Source of the DNA: an uncultured Acetatifactor sp.
Lineage (GTDB): Bacteria; Bacillota; Clostridia; Lachnospirales; Lachnospiraceae
Direction of reading: 5' to 3'
Length of the DNA: 35,981 nucleotides
Assembly: GCA_947629645.1 (NCBI GenBank)
Contig: CANREV010000030.1
Span: forward strand, 1 to 35,981
A program made the position numbers and the translations under genes. A model generated the notes under the pieces. It worked only from the letters and a program-made list of their open reading frames with translations, had not been told where the DNA came from and searched no databases. Below, one piece after another: positions 1-7,692 of the stretch; position 1 is the first letter of the stretch, and every line of letters begins with the position of its first letter.

Positions 1-24
1 GTGATTCCTCTATACCATAAAAAG

Positions 25-68
25 AATAAGCCCAGACCCTGTTTATCTGGGGTATAGGCTTATTATAC
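25..68. promoter_or_regulatory. Palindromic region upstream of the blaI-like gene
   Basis: Perfect inverted repeat AATAAGCC (25-32) / GGCTTATT (57-64), with a nested repeat CCCAGA (31-36) / TCTGGG (46-51). Overlapping it is a second dyad, GTATA (52-56) / TATAC (64-68). The first could be a terminator of a minus-strand gene lying to the left, since A-rich sequence at 18-26 would give a U-run on the minus strand. The second could be an operator for the BlaI-type repressor that starts at 100. The function is inferred; the repeats are seen directly. Confidence 0.4.
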
Positions 69-99
69 GAGGAGAAAGTTATATGGAGAGGAGAAAGCT

Positions 100-459
100 A
101 TGCGTGAATTGAGAATGGGAACTGCGGAGGCGAGGTTCGCGGATATGATCTGGGAACGGGAGCCGATTTCTTCGGGGGATTTAGCGAAACTGGCGAACGA
201 AGAATTCGGGTGGAAAAAGCCCACATCCTTTACGGTGCTGAAACGATTGTGCGAGCGCGATCTTTTTCAAAATCAAAACGGTACGGTGACTTCCCTGATA
301 TCCAGAGAAGAATTTTACGCGCGCCACAGTGAAGCGTATGTAGAAAAAACATTTGGAGGCTCTTTGCCTGCTTTTCTAGCCGCTTTCGGGACGAGAAAGA
401 AGCTTACGGACAAGGAAATCGATGAGATACAAAAATTGATTGATTCAATGAGGGGGTAG
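100..459 (+). CDS. BlaI/MecI-family transcriptional repressor
   Basis: Predicted 119-residue winged-helix repressor of the BlaI/MecI/CopY family, close to the family's usual length of about 120-130. The N-terminal half reads as a winged helix: LGTAEAR-like start, then a TSFTVLKRLCERDLF recognition and wing region around residues 47-62. The C-terminal half is the short dimerisation and cleavage region. The ATG at 100 follows GGAGAGGAG with 6-base spacing; an ATG at 83 is out of frame. The next gene, a BlaR1-like metallopeptidase, begins three bases after the stop, which is the classic sensor-repressor pair. In known systems the sensor inactivates the repressor when a cell-wall signal is bound. 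Here the signal is unknown and no beta-lactamase is adjacent, so a resistance role should not be assumed. Confidence 0.85.
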   Translation: MRELRMGTAEARFADMIWEREPISSGDLAKLANEEFGWKKPTSFTVLKRLCERDLFQNQNGTVTSLISREEFYARHSEAYVEKTFGGSLPAFLAAFGTRKKLTDKEIDEIQKLIDSMRG

Positions 460-462
460 AAT

Positions 463-2469
463 ATGCTGGAGCAGAGTTTCCTGAAAGTAATTGACATGAG
501 TCGGTCAGCCGGGATGGTCATTGTGATCGTGATCCTCGCCCGTTTTTTATTAAAGAAATTTCCAAAATATATTTCTTATATGCTCTGGAGCGTGGTCCTG
601 TTCAGACTTCTCTGTCCGGTGGTATTGGAATCCGAAATCAGTCCGGTTCCAAATCTGACGCCCGCTTTTTATGACTATATGCCGGAAAAGGACGCTGCGA
701 TACCATCGGAGGATTCCTCCGCTTTGGATGTGGGCGGTGCAATGGAAGATCAGTCTCGTCAGGAACCGTCCGCGCCTGTCGGAGCGTACCTGGAGGGAAA
801 TGGCGCGGCAGAGAAAGTCTCCCGGCAGCAGCTTTTTATTTTTTACGGAAAGTATCTGTGGATCGCGGGAGTGGGGATTCTGCTTTTGTATTGTGTATTT
901 TCCTTTGTCAGTATTCGCCGCAGAGTGTCAACGGCTATCCGCTGGAAGGAAAACATTTATATCGCGGATGAAATAATTGCTCCCTTTGTCATGGGGATCG
1001 CTAGGCCCGGAATCTATTTGCCGGAAGGCTTGGGCGAGAAAGAGCAGGAATACATTATCCTGCATGAAAAGTTCCATATCCGGCGCTTTGACCATATCGT
1101 AAAGCCGATCGCTTTTTTTGCCCTGTGTATTCACTGGTTTAATCCCCTGGTGTGGCTTGCGTTTGTACTTTCCTGTAAGGATATGGAAATGAGCTGTGAT
1201 GAAGCCGTGATAAAAAGGCTGGGAGAAGCCTTAAAAGCGGATTATTCCGCTTCCTTACTGGCGCTGGCAACAAAACGGCGCATCCTTCGTGTGATCCCTG
1301 TGGATTTCGGGGAGGGGAACACAAAGGAAAGAGTCAGGAATCTGGCGGCGTTGCGGAAAAGGAAAAAAGGAATCCTGGCTGTTATCATTTCCTTAACCGC
1401 GGTTCTGATGGTATGTCTGGCGTTTACCCATAAAGCTGCGGTACCGAAGGAGAACATGCCTGAAGAAGACCCGGCGGCAGGCCTTGTGGAAAACAGTGAA
1501 ACAGCGGATGAACCTAAGGAGTTACCCGGATTAAATGTCCGACTGGATATTGCGGAATATTATACTGCGAAAACAGGAGATCCTTCCGCACTCTATTATA
1601 TTGATGATAACCATGTTTTATGGGGCAGCGGAGGAAATGAATACGGGCAGCTGGGACAGGGGACGCAGGATCTTGCATTTCATGATCAAAGGGTGAAGAT
1701 CGCGGAAAATGTGCTTCATGTGGACTATTCCCAGAAAGGATTTGTGATCTATCTCACAACGGATTACAAGCTTTATGGCATGGGAAACGCTGGCTGCGGC
1801 GCTTTGCAGCAATATGAGAACTGGGACTGGACGCGGTATGTAAACGGGGAACATGACGCGGTAACCACACCCATCCTGCTGATGGAAAATGTGGTTTATG
1901 CCTGCTGCGGAAGAGATGATATTGTCTGTCTGGGGCAGGACGGGACAGTATGGACCTGGGGAACCGTTTATGTGGAAGGTAATATCCTGTCACAAAATGT
2001 ATGCTTTATTGAAAAACCGCAAAAAATCCTGGAAAACGCGGTTTTGGTTACAGGCGGGTGGTTCAATCATGCGGCGCTGCTTCAGGATGGAACGGTGTGG
2101 ACGTGGGGATATAATAGCGCGGGAAATTGCGGCGTTGCGGATCCTGCTGTGATCAGCGGGCCCACAATGGTGGCGGATGGTGCGGTTATGGTGTGGACTA
2201 ACCTGGCGGTAGACGGGTATCCGCAGCCGGACGCGGAAACGATCGCCCAGGCCTGGACGGGAAAGCGCAGATACACGGTAAAGGATGACATTGGGGAGTT
2301 TGACGATTGTTATCCCAGGCTTTTAAACAATACGGTGATCCAAAAAGCGGACGGCTCGTACTGGGTATGCGGCGAGAACGCAGGAACAGAAGAAAGGGTG
2401 GTACATGGCGCGGAAGGCGATTATTCTGTTATCTGCACCCATGAATTTACGCCCTGCGAATCGTTTTGA
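463..2469 (+). CDS. BlaR1-like M56 membrane metallopeptidase with RCC1-like sensor domain
   Basis: 668-residue membrane protein. Residues 1-160 hold several hydrophobic helices, as in BlaR1/MecR1. The M56 zinc site HEKFH lies at residues 201-205 and is followed by a MSCDEAV motif near 245 that carries the next acidic ligand. A last transmembrane helix is near 302-322. BlaR1 proper then has a penicillin-binding domain; this protein instead has RCC1/ATS1-type repeats from about 375 to 655, with units such as WGSGGNEYGQLGQG and DGTVWTWG (twice), a beta-propeller signature. By topology this domain is outside the cell. It probably senses a protein or glycan ligand and transmits this to the cytosolic zinc peptidase, which would act on the BlaI-like repressor. 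It forms an operon with the upstream gene (3-base gap). Confidence 0.85.
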   Translation: MLEQSFLKVIDMSRSAGMVIVIVILARFLLKKFPKYISYMLWSVVLFRLLCPVVLESEISPVPNLTPAFYDYMPEKDAAIPSEDSSALDVGGAMEDQSRQEPSAPVGAYLEGNGAAEKVSRQQLFIFYGKYLWIAGVGILLLYCVFSFVSIRRRVSTAIRWKENIYIADEIIAPFVMGIARPGIYLPEGLGEKEQEYIILHEKFHIRRFDHIVKPIAFFALCIHWFNPLVWLAFVLSCKDMEMSCDEAVIKRLGEALKADYSASLLALATKRRILRVIPVDFGEGNTKERVRNLAALRKRKKGILAVIISLTAVLMVCLAFTHKAAVPKENMPEEDPAAGLVENSETADEPKELPGLNVRLDIAEYYTAKTGDPSALYYIDDNHVLWGSGGNEYGQLGQGTQDLAFHDQRVKIAENVLHVDYSQKGFVIYLTTDYKLYGMGNAGCGALQQYENWDWTRYVNGEHDAVTTPILLMENVVYACCGRDDIVCLGQDGTVWTWGTVYVEGNILSQNVCFIEKPQKILENAVLVTGGWFNHAALLQDGTVWTWGYNSAGNCGVADPAVISGPTMVADGAVMVWTNLAVDGYPQPDAETIAQAWTGKRRYTVKDDIGEFDDCYPRLLNNTVIQKADGSYWVCGENAGTEERVVHGAEGDYSVICTHEFTPCESF

Positions 2470-2488
2470 TATGATTTCTGGCGCAGCC

Positions 2489-2526
2489 TAAATTTTTTTG
2501 TGTTTTAAACCGATATATGATATGAT
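2489..2526 (+). promoter_or_regulatory. Candidate sigma-28 (SigD) and overlapping sigma-A promoter for the flagellin gene
   Basis: TAAA at 2489-2492 and ACCGATAT at 2509-2516, 16 bases apart, resemble the motility sigma factor consensus (TAAA, about 15 bases, GCCGATAA). Directly after it is TATGAT (2521-2526), a good sigma-A -10 box with only a weak -35 (TTGTGT at 2498-2503). The site is 230-260 bases upstream of the flagellin start, so the leader would be long and would include the hairpins at 2546-2563 and 2621-2653. Consensus matching by eye; no start-site data. Confidence 0.45.
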
Positions 2527-2554
2527 TACCTTATTCAGGACAGGAAACGGCCGG
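2517..2554 (+). repeat. 38-base element shared with the GH95 promoter region (copy 1)
   Basis: Aligned without gaps to 23663-23700, 31 of 38 bases are identical. The shared core is a -10-like hexamer followed by ACCTTATTC, two variable bases, GACAGG, three bases of which one matches, then CGGCCGG. The two -10 boxes (TATGAT here, TATAAT there) fall at the same place in the alignment. Here the CGGCC becomes part of a hairpin AACGGCC (2546-2552) / GGCCGTT (2557-2563). Confidence 0.6.
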
Positions 2555-2620
2555 GGGGCCGTTGGTATCGGGAATGTAAAAGATTGCATGGAGGCAGCAT
2601 ATAGAAAAGAGGATCAATGG

Positions 2621-2653
2621 AAAGCGCCTTTGTGGATACAGGGCGCTTTTTTT
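2621..2653 (+). terminator. Intrinsic terminator in the blaR-flagellin intergenic region
   Basis: Stem AAAGCGCC (2621-2628) pairs with GGCGCTTT (2642-2649), and the T-run runs to 2653. It ends the blaIR-like operon. It lies downstream of the candidate flagellin promoter and upstream of the flagellin start at 2748, so it could also act as an attenuator in the flagellin leader. Confidence 0.7.
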
Positions 2654-2747
2654 GATCTGTATCGGCAAAAAGACGGTTTTTTAGGATTTCGGGATTTATG
2701 AAAAGACCGGAGATATCCGGCGTATGATTCAAAGAAGGAGGATGGAA

Positions 2748-3356
2748 ATGAATCTGAACGTTATGGCGCATAATCTGGCGGCGATGAATTGCAACAGGAT
2801 GTTTGACCTGGGCGCGGCAGGGAAGAAAAAAACCGTGGAAAAGCTTTCATCGGGCTATAAGATTAACCGTGCCGCGGACGATGCGGCTTCGCTCAGCATT
2901 TCCGAAAAGATGAGGCGTCTGATCCGGGGATTGGATCAGGGTACGAAAAATACGCAGGACGGCATTTCCTGGGTGCAGACAGGCGATGGATCGCTGGACG
3001 AGGTTCATTCGATCCTTCACAGGATGGAAGAACTGACGATCAAATCCTTAAACGGAACGCTTTCCGACTCGGACAGATCCGCCATACAGGTGGAATTTGA
3101 CCAGCTGCAGAAAGAGATCGACAAGGTTACGGACGCATCAGTATTTAATGAAAAGCATATCTTTGCCGACCATGATATTCCTTACTACCAGATGACGGGC
3201 AACAGAAAGTGGGATCAGAGTCAGGAACACATTGTTACGGACGGTTACAATGATCTTCAGATCACCTATACAACGAGTGGGGGGGGGGCAGGAGCAGGCT
3301 GTTGTCACAGTGCCCGCGGGTGTGTATACGACCAAGGAGCTGTTGGACGAGATTGA
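2748..3356 (+). CDS. Giant flagellin, N-terminal part (out-of-phase, truncated at G10 tract)
   Basis: Start at ATG 2748, seven bases after AAGGAGG (2735-2741); upstream ATGs at 2724 and 2742 are too early or too close to that site. Residues 1-150 are a typical flagellin N-terminus (D0/D1): MNLNVMAHN, KLSSGYKINRAADDAASLSIS, a GLDQGTKNTQDGISWVQTGDGSLDEV stretch split here for brevity, and a long helix ending near TDASVFNEKHIF. At residues 178-180 the frame enters ten consecutive G (3279-3288), leaves the flagellin frame and stops at 3356, giving 202 residues. With nine or twelve G the frame continues into the long ORF that follows, for a total of about 1627 residues. The truncated product lacks the C-terminal helix needed for filament assembly, so as read here the gene would be OFF. 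Confidence 0.85.
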   Translation: MNLNVMAHNLAAMNCNRMFDLGAAGKKKTVEKLSSGYKINRAADDAASLSISEKMRRLIRGLDQGTKNTQDGISWVQTGDGSLDEVHSILHRMEELTIKSLNGTLSDSDRSAIQVEFDQLQKEIDKVTDASVFNEKHIFADHDIPYYQMTGNRKWDQSQEHIVTDGYNDLQITYTTSGGGAGAGCCHSARGCVYDQGAVGRD

Positions 3357-6300
3357 TACGGCCTTGGAAAATGCGGGCCTTAGAGATATTTTTTCCCTGG
3401 AATACACAGTGGATGATACCTGCAATTTAAATCTGGACGGCGGCATCAGTATTGATGACCTGGCCGGAGGGCTTTCCTATCTGCTCTATGACACATACGA
3501 GGGCGGAAGCACCGGCGCGCTGATCGGCACTACGCGGTTTCTGTTCGATGACGCGAAACTGCCGATCCGTCAGGGATTTAACGATTACATGGAATTTACC
3601 ATAGAAAGTCTGGACGGCACTTCCCAGTCCGTCCAGCTGCAGCTGCAGCAGGGATCGTATACCAGAAAAGAACTGATCGACATCTTAAACGATAAGCTAA
3701 AGGGCACTTCCGTAAAAGCGGTGGAGTATGGACAGGGGATCAAGCTGGAAAGCGATGACAGCATCATAACGGCCCTGAAGGGAAACATGTTCAAAGTGGA
3801 TAACGCGGACACGGGACCTGTCTATACTTCCGTGTTTTACGATAACATCGGCTATGGAGAAGTGGATACGTATCCGGCTGTCTTTACAGGGGGAGCGGTC
3901 CTGTCAACAGACAGTACGGATAAGGAGCACAATCATTTCCATATCACCGCGTCCAATCAGGTGCTGCTTGTGCAGCCCAACGGGAGCGCGGCGGAAACAA
4001 GGCTGGAAATTCCGGAGGGTTATTATACCGCGGAAGAAATGCGGGATATGCTGAATCAGTTGTTTCAGGATAACGGACTCGGACTGAAAGCATCGGTTTA
4101 TTCAGCGGGAGCCCGCAGGGGGCTTATCGTTACCTCCACGGTAAACGGGATCGAGAGCAACGCGGGCTTTAACGCCGCCGGCAGCGCTTATGACACCTTA
4201 TTTACGACCCGGTCTTATAACGTGCAGGAAGAACTGGAGAAAACGGTGAGGGACACTACCTATGACAGGGATCCTTCCTTTACAGGCGGAAAAAGTTTCA
4301 GCCCAGCGGAAATGCCCTTTGTGGTGGAGAAGGACGTCAACGACCGGTTTCAGCTTCAGATCGATGGGAAAACTTACGAAATCACGCTGCAGGAGGGCAG
4401 TTACGATTCTCTGACTGCTGTGACAGGGGCGGTTCAGGATGCGATTCGGAATGCGGCCGCAGCGGTGGCGGATCCTGCGGAGAGATCCAGACTGCAGAGC
4501 GTCACCGTACAGTCGTTGTCCAACAACCGCGTCAGACTGAGCTCGGATTCAGCGGATATCACAAATCTGACCGCTTCCGGTATCGGCGGCAATCGGGGCT
4601 ATCAGGATCTGTTTACCACCAATGTGTCCTATCAGTCCGAGACAGCAACCGGCTATAACGGGCAGACTACCACCAATACGCCGGTGGATTTCCCCGCGAC
4701 CATCACGCCCGGAAAACAGCGGCTTGACGTATATGTAAACGGCCAGAGACACACGGTCACGATTCCTGCCGGAACTTACAACGATCGGGACGATCTTTTG
4801 AAAGCGATCAACGATAATCTTCCGAAAGCCGGAACGCGGGATGTGCCTATTACTTTTTCGACTGCGAGGGGAACCGGCTCAGGCCAGGATTTTAGCCGCA
4901 ATGGCGTTGGCGCTGACAATTATGCTTCCCAAAAATATTCCAACGTGGGCTCCAGTTCACCTGTGGAGGGCGAGCTGGGTAAATATACGAATAATGTTCC
5001 CGCGCAGGTGACGATCAATGTGCGCTCCAATTTCCCGCTTACGGTCACGGACAGCAATAATACGCTGAAAATCGAGATTAACGGAGTGGAAAAGACGATC
5101 AGCCTGGACAACGGAAATTACCAGAGCCTGAGCAGTCTGGCGAGTATGCTGCAAAAGAAACTGGACAGCGCGTTTGGCACAGAATACGGCGGGGTGGATG
5201 TGTCCGTCTCATCGGGACAACTGACGCTGAAGGCCAGGCTCATTGAAAACGGGATGGAACAGGATGGAAAGACTACCAGTATTTCCTGCAGTTCCGATGG
5301 CTCCAGTTTTCTGAGGGAACTGGCTACGAGCAGGACGGCGGCGTCTGCCACCCTGGGGAATCTCAACAGCAATATCTCCATTCAGAATAACGTCAACGAC
5401 AGGTTTGAGTTTACCTACAAAGAAAACGGGAAGGAGACGAAGGTCAGCTTAAAACTGAACGCCGGAAACTATACCGCATCTTCGCTGCGCGATGAGATCA
5501 ACCGCCTGTTAAAGGCGCAGAATGTCAATGTGACGGCTTCCCTGAACGGGAACAGTCTGGTGCTGTCGGCCAATACGAAAGGGAGCGGATACGAGATCGA
5601 TTACAATTCCGCAAGCGGCGGCAATTCCGCGGATACCTTATTTTCCAGTGTCACAAAGAGACCGGCGCAGATCACGCTGGACAGGGATATCCAGCAGAAT
5701 ATCACGATCGAAAATGGAAAAAACACGTTCACGGTGCAGACCAACAGTGGCATCTATACGGTAACGCTTGATAACGGCACCTATAACAGAAACAGTTTTC
5801 TGGAGCAGTTAAATAAAAAGCTGAAAGCGGCGGGCGCCGGTGTGACCGCCACGTTGACGGGAAACAGGCTTACCCTGACCACAGACGCCAAAGGCAGCGG
5901 GACCAGCGTTTCCATGGAGTACTCTAAAGGCGGTTCGTCCATGGAACAGATCTTTGGGACCAGCCAGGTAAAAGAATATGGCGTAGAGGCTTCTTTTGAC
6001 AGCAATAACCGCCTGACGCTGAAAGCCGTAGACGAGAGCGGGGCGCAGGCATCGAGCGTCCAAGTGAGAGTAGAGTCAAATTACGGCAGCATTTTCCAGC
6101 AGCCCAGGGAAATCGGAAGCACTACCAGTCCCGGAACGGCGGTTTCAGGTTACCGTGCCAGTACTTACTCTTATATCGATGGAGCTTCCCTGAATGGAGA
6201 GCCGGTTACGATCGACCGATGGAACAAAGATCTGACTTTCTACTATAACTATAACGGCAGTTCCCAGAAGATCAGCGTCACGCTGGACGAGGGGGACTAT

Positions 6301-7632
6301 TCATACGACCAGTTGCGGCGGGCGCTTCAGGATAAGCTGGACGCGGCGGCGGGGGCGGGTGCGCTGAAAGCAGAGGTTTCCGCGGACGGAGTAAAGATTG
6401 CGGCTGGAAAGCCCGGACGGGATTATTACATGAGCAGTTTTTCCGGAGGTTTCTATTATAACGTGCTCCGCCGGACGAAGGAACAGAGCGAAAAGATGGA
6501 GGTTTCACAGAAATCGGGCGGATATGACGCCACTGTTTACGCGGTGGGACGAAAAGACATCAGAAATAACACAACGGAAATCACAAAGGGCATCAACGAT
6601 ACCCTGAGTCTGGATTTTACTTACGGGACGCAGGTCGAGAAGCTGGAAATCACATTGGACGCGGGAAAGTATAGCGGCGATGCTCTGGTAAAGCACATAC
6701 AGCAGAAGCTGAATGAGCAATTAAAGGCGCATGGTCTGGATGAAAATCTGATTCAGGCTCAGATCGGCGGGGTTCGTACAGGCGTAGCCGGCAATAACGA
6801 TGATAACGCGCTTGTCTTTAAGCTTGCGGAGCACAGCAGACTGCCCGCGGACGATGTGGAATACCGGATCGATGGACTGGGCGGAAGCGCGGCGTTCAGT
6901 GTGTTTTATCAGACGGATGGTGATATGAAGATCGCGTATATCACGGGCACAAAAGATATTTCCCAGGGCGTCTCGATCCCGGAAGACAGCGATTTTTCCT
7001 TCGATGTGGATGGGAATCATTATTCGGTGACGATTCCGGCGGGAGATTATACTTCGGAAGAACTGATCAGCAGGATGAATGAGCTGCTGAAGGACGCGGG
7101 CGCTCCCGCAACTGCCAAAGTGCAGGACGGCGCCCTGCAGATCACTCATACGAAGTACGGAAAGCATCCTTTTACAAACGTTTCGGGTTCCGCCAGACGT
7201 TACCTCTTTTTTCAGGAAGAAGGCAGCCAGGAGGGAGAGAAAGAGATCTGGATACAGACGGGAAGCGAAGCGGGGGACGGCGTGAACATCAAAAAGGATA
7301 GGGTGAACACGGTATCTCTGGGACTGAATTCCTGTACGGTCACTCGGGATAAATATACGATGAAAACGCTTCAGCGTGTCAAGGGCGCGTTGGCAAAAGT
7401 TACCGCGGTCAGAAGCGATTTCGGCGCCGAGCAAAACAGGCTGGAACATACCATCCGCAAAAACCAGAATACCTCTGAGAATACGCAGATGGCGGAGTCG
7501 CGGATGCGTGATGCCGATATGGCGGGGGAAATGATGGAGCTGGCGAAAGAAAATATCCTGCAGGATGTGGGAGCTTCCATGCTGGCACAGGCAAACCAGA
7601 CAAGGGAGAGTATGCTGATGCTGCTTCGGTAG
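3232..7632 (+). CDS. Giant flagellin, repeat region and C-terminal part (continues the frame when the G tract is 9 or 12)
   Basis: Open frame from upstream of the G tract to a TAG at 7630-7632. In the restored protein it joins at about residue 178. The centre is built from about eleven repeats of one module: a hydrophobic beta strand, a short Gly turn, a strand ending in a motif like TIPAGTY or TLDNGTY, then an amphipathic helix ending in a KL or LL pair. The last ~85 residues are a classical flagellin C-terminus: VRSDFGAEQNRLEHTI, SRMRDADMAGEM, ILQDVGASMLAQANQ and a terminal LMLLR. Ordinary flagellins are about 270-500 residues, so the hypervariable surface region is enlarged by over 1000 residues. 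It would form the outer domains of the filament. No start codon of its own with a convincing ribosome binding site was found, so it is not a separate gene. Confidence 0.85.
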   Translation: MLRTVTMIFRSPIQRVGGGQEQAVVTVPAGVYTTKELLDEIDTALENAGLRDIFSLEYTVDDTCNLNLDGGISIDDLAGGLSYLLYDTYEGGSTGALIGTTRFLFDDAKLPIRQGFNDYMEFTIESLDGTSQSVQLQLQQGSYTRKELIDILNDKLKGTSVKAVEYGQGIKLESDDSIITALKGNMFKVDNADTGPVYTSVFYDNIGYGEVDTYPAVFTGGAVLSTDSTDKEHNHFHITASNQVLLVQPNGSAAETRLEIPEGYYTAEEMRDMLNQLFQDNGLGLKASVYSAGARRGLIVTSTVNGIESNAGFNAAGSAYDTLFTTRSYNVQEELEKTVRDTTYDRDPSFTGGKSFSPAEMPFVVEKDVNDRFQLQIDGKTYEITLQEGSYDSLTAVTGAVQDAIRNAAAAVADPAERSRLQSVTVQSLSNNRVRLSSDSADITNLTASGIGGNRGYQDLFTTNVSYQSETATGYNGQTTTNTPVDFPATITPGKQRLDVYVNGQRHTVTIPAGTYNDRDDLLKAINDNLPKAGTRDVPITFSTARGTGSGQDFSRNGVGADNYASQKYSNVGSSSPVEGELGKYTNNVPAQVTINVRSNFPLTVTDSNNTLKIEINGVEKTISLDNGNYQSLSSLASMLQKKLDSAFGTEYGGVDVSVSSGQLTLKARLIENGMEQDGKTTSISCSSDGSSFLRELATSRTAASATLGNLNSNISIQNNVNDRFEFTYKENGKETKVSLKLNAGNYTASSLRDEINRLLKAQNVNVTASLNGNSLVLSANTKGSGYEIDYNSASGGNSADTLFSSVTKRPAQITLDRDIQQNITIENGKNTFTVQTNSGIYTVTLDNGTYNRNSFLEQLNKKLKAAGAGVTATLTGNRLTLTTDAKGSGTSVSMEYSKGGSSMEQIFGTSQVKEYGVEASFDSNNRLTLKAVDESGAQASSVQVRVESNYGSIFQQPREIGSTTSPGTAVSGYRASTYSYIDGASLNGEPVTIDRWNKDLTFYYNYNGSSQKISVTLDEGDYSYDQLRRALQDKLDAAAGAGALKAEVSADGVKIAAGKPGRDYYMSSFSGGFYYNVLRRTKEQSEKMEVSQKSGGYDATVYAVGRKDIRNNTTEITKGINDTLSLDFTYGTQVEKLEITLDAGKYSGDALVKHIQQKLNEQLKAHGLDENLIQAQIGGVRTGVAGNNDDNALVFKLAEHSRLPADDVEYRIDGLGGSAAFSVFYQTDGDMKIAYITGTKDISQGVSIPEDSDFSFDVDGNHYSVTIPAGDYTSEELISRMNELLKDAGAPATAKVQDGALQITHTKYGKHPFTNVSGSARRYLFFQEEGSQEGEKEIWIQTGSEAGDGVNIKKDRVNTVSLGLNSCTVTRDKYTMKTLQRVKGALAKVTAVRSDFGAEQNRLEHTIRKNQNTSENTQMAESRMRDADMAGEMMELAKENILQDVGASMLAQANQTRESMLMLLR
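3238..7150 (+). repeat. About eleven degenerate protein repeats in the flagellin hypervariable region
   Basis: Recurring unit, seen in translation, with cores such as VTVPAGVYTTKELLDEI, LQLQQGSYTRKELIDIL, LEIPEGYYTAEEMRDML, ITLQEGSYDSL, VTIPAGTYNDRDDLLKAI, ISLDNGNYQSLSSLASML, LKLNAGNYTASSLRDEI, VTLDNGTYNRNSFLEQL, VTLDEGDYSYDQLRRAL, ITLDAGKYSGDALVKHI and VTIPAGDYTSEELISRM. Units are spaced unevenly (about 100-150 residues) and are diverged. They are therefore old domain duplications, not recent DNA tandem repeats. The first unit contains the G10 tract. Confidence 0.75.
3279..3288 (+). repeat. Poly-G (G10) tract inside the flagellin gene
   Basis: Ten consecutive G between codons for Thr-Ser and Gln-Glu-Gln. 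Removing one G (or adding two) gives Ser-Gly-Gly-Gly-Gln-Glu-Gln and fuses the N- and C-terminal flagellin frames. Such tracts vary in length by slipped-strand mispairing and are a classical phase-variation switch. A homopolymer sequencing error remains possible. Confidence 0.8.
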
Positions 7633-7640
7633 TGTAAAAA

Positions 7641-7683
7641 GGGTCCTTAAGGCGGCGGGAATGTACGCGCGCCTTAAGGGCCC
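7641..7683. terminator. Bidirectional terminator between flagellin and pyrG
   Basis: Long stem: GGGTCCTTAAGGCG (7641-7654) pairs with CGCCTTAAGGGCCC (7670-7683), with one G-T pair and an inner GCG/CGC extension. On the minus strand it is followed by a clean U5 run (AAAAA at 7636-7640 on plus), making it a strong terminator for pyrG. On the plus strand it is followed by TGATTTGTTTT, so it can also stop flagellin transcription. Confidence 0.85.
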
Positions 7684-7692
7684 TGATTTGTT

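Noticed and set aside
100..2469. Beta-lactam resistance operon
   Set aside because: The repressor and sensor type match, but there is no beta-lactamase or PBP gene and the sensor lacks the penicillin-binding domain.
2498..2701. 67-residue ORF between blaR and flagellin
   Set aside because: It runs through the promoter, a hairpin and the terminator at 2621-2653, has no ribosome binding site and no recognisable protein similarity.
6721..7449. 242-residue minus-strand ORF inside the flagellin gene
   Set aside because: Antisense shadow of the repeat-rich flagellin; no ribosome binding site or family similarity.
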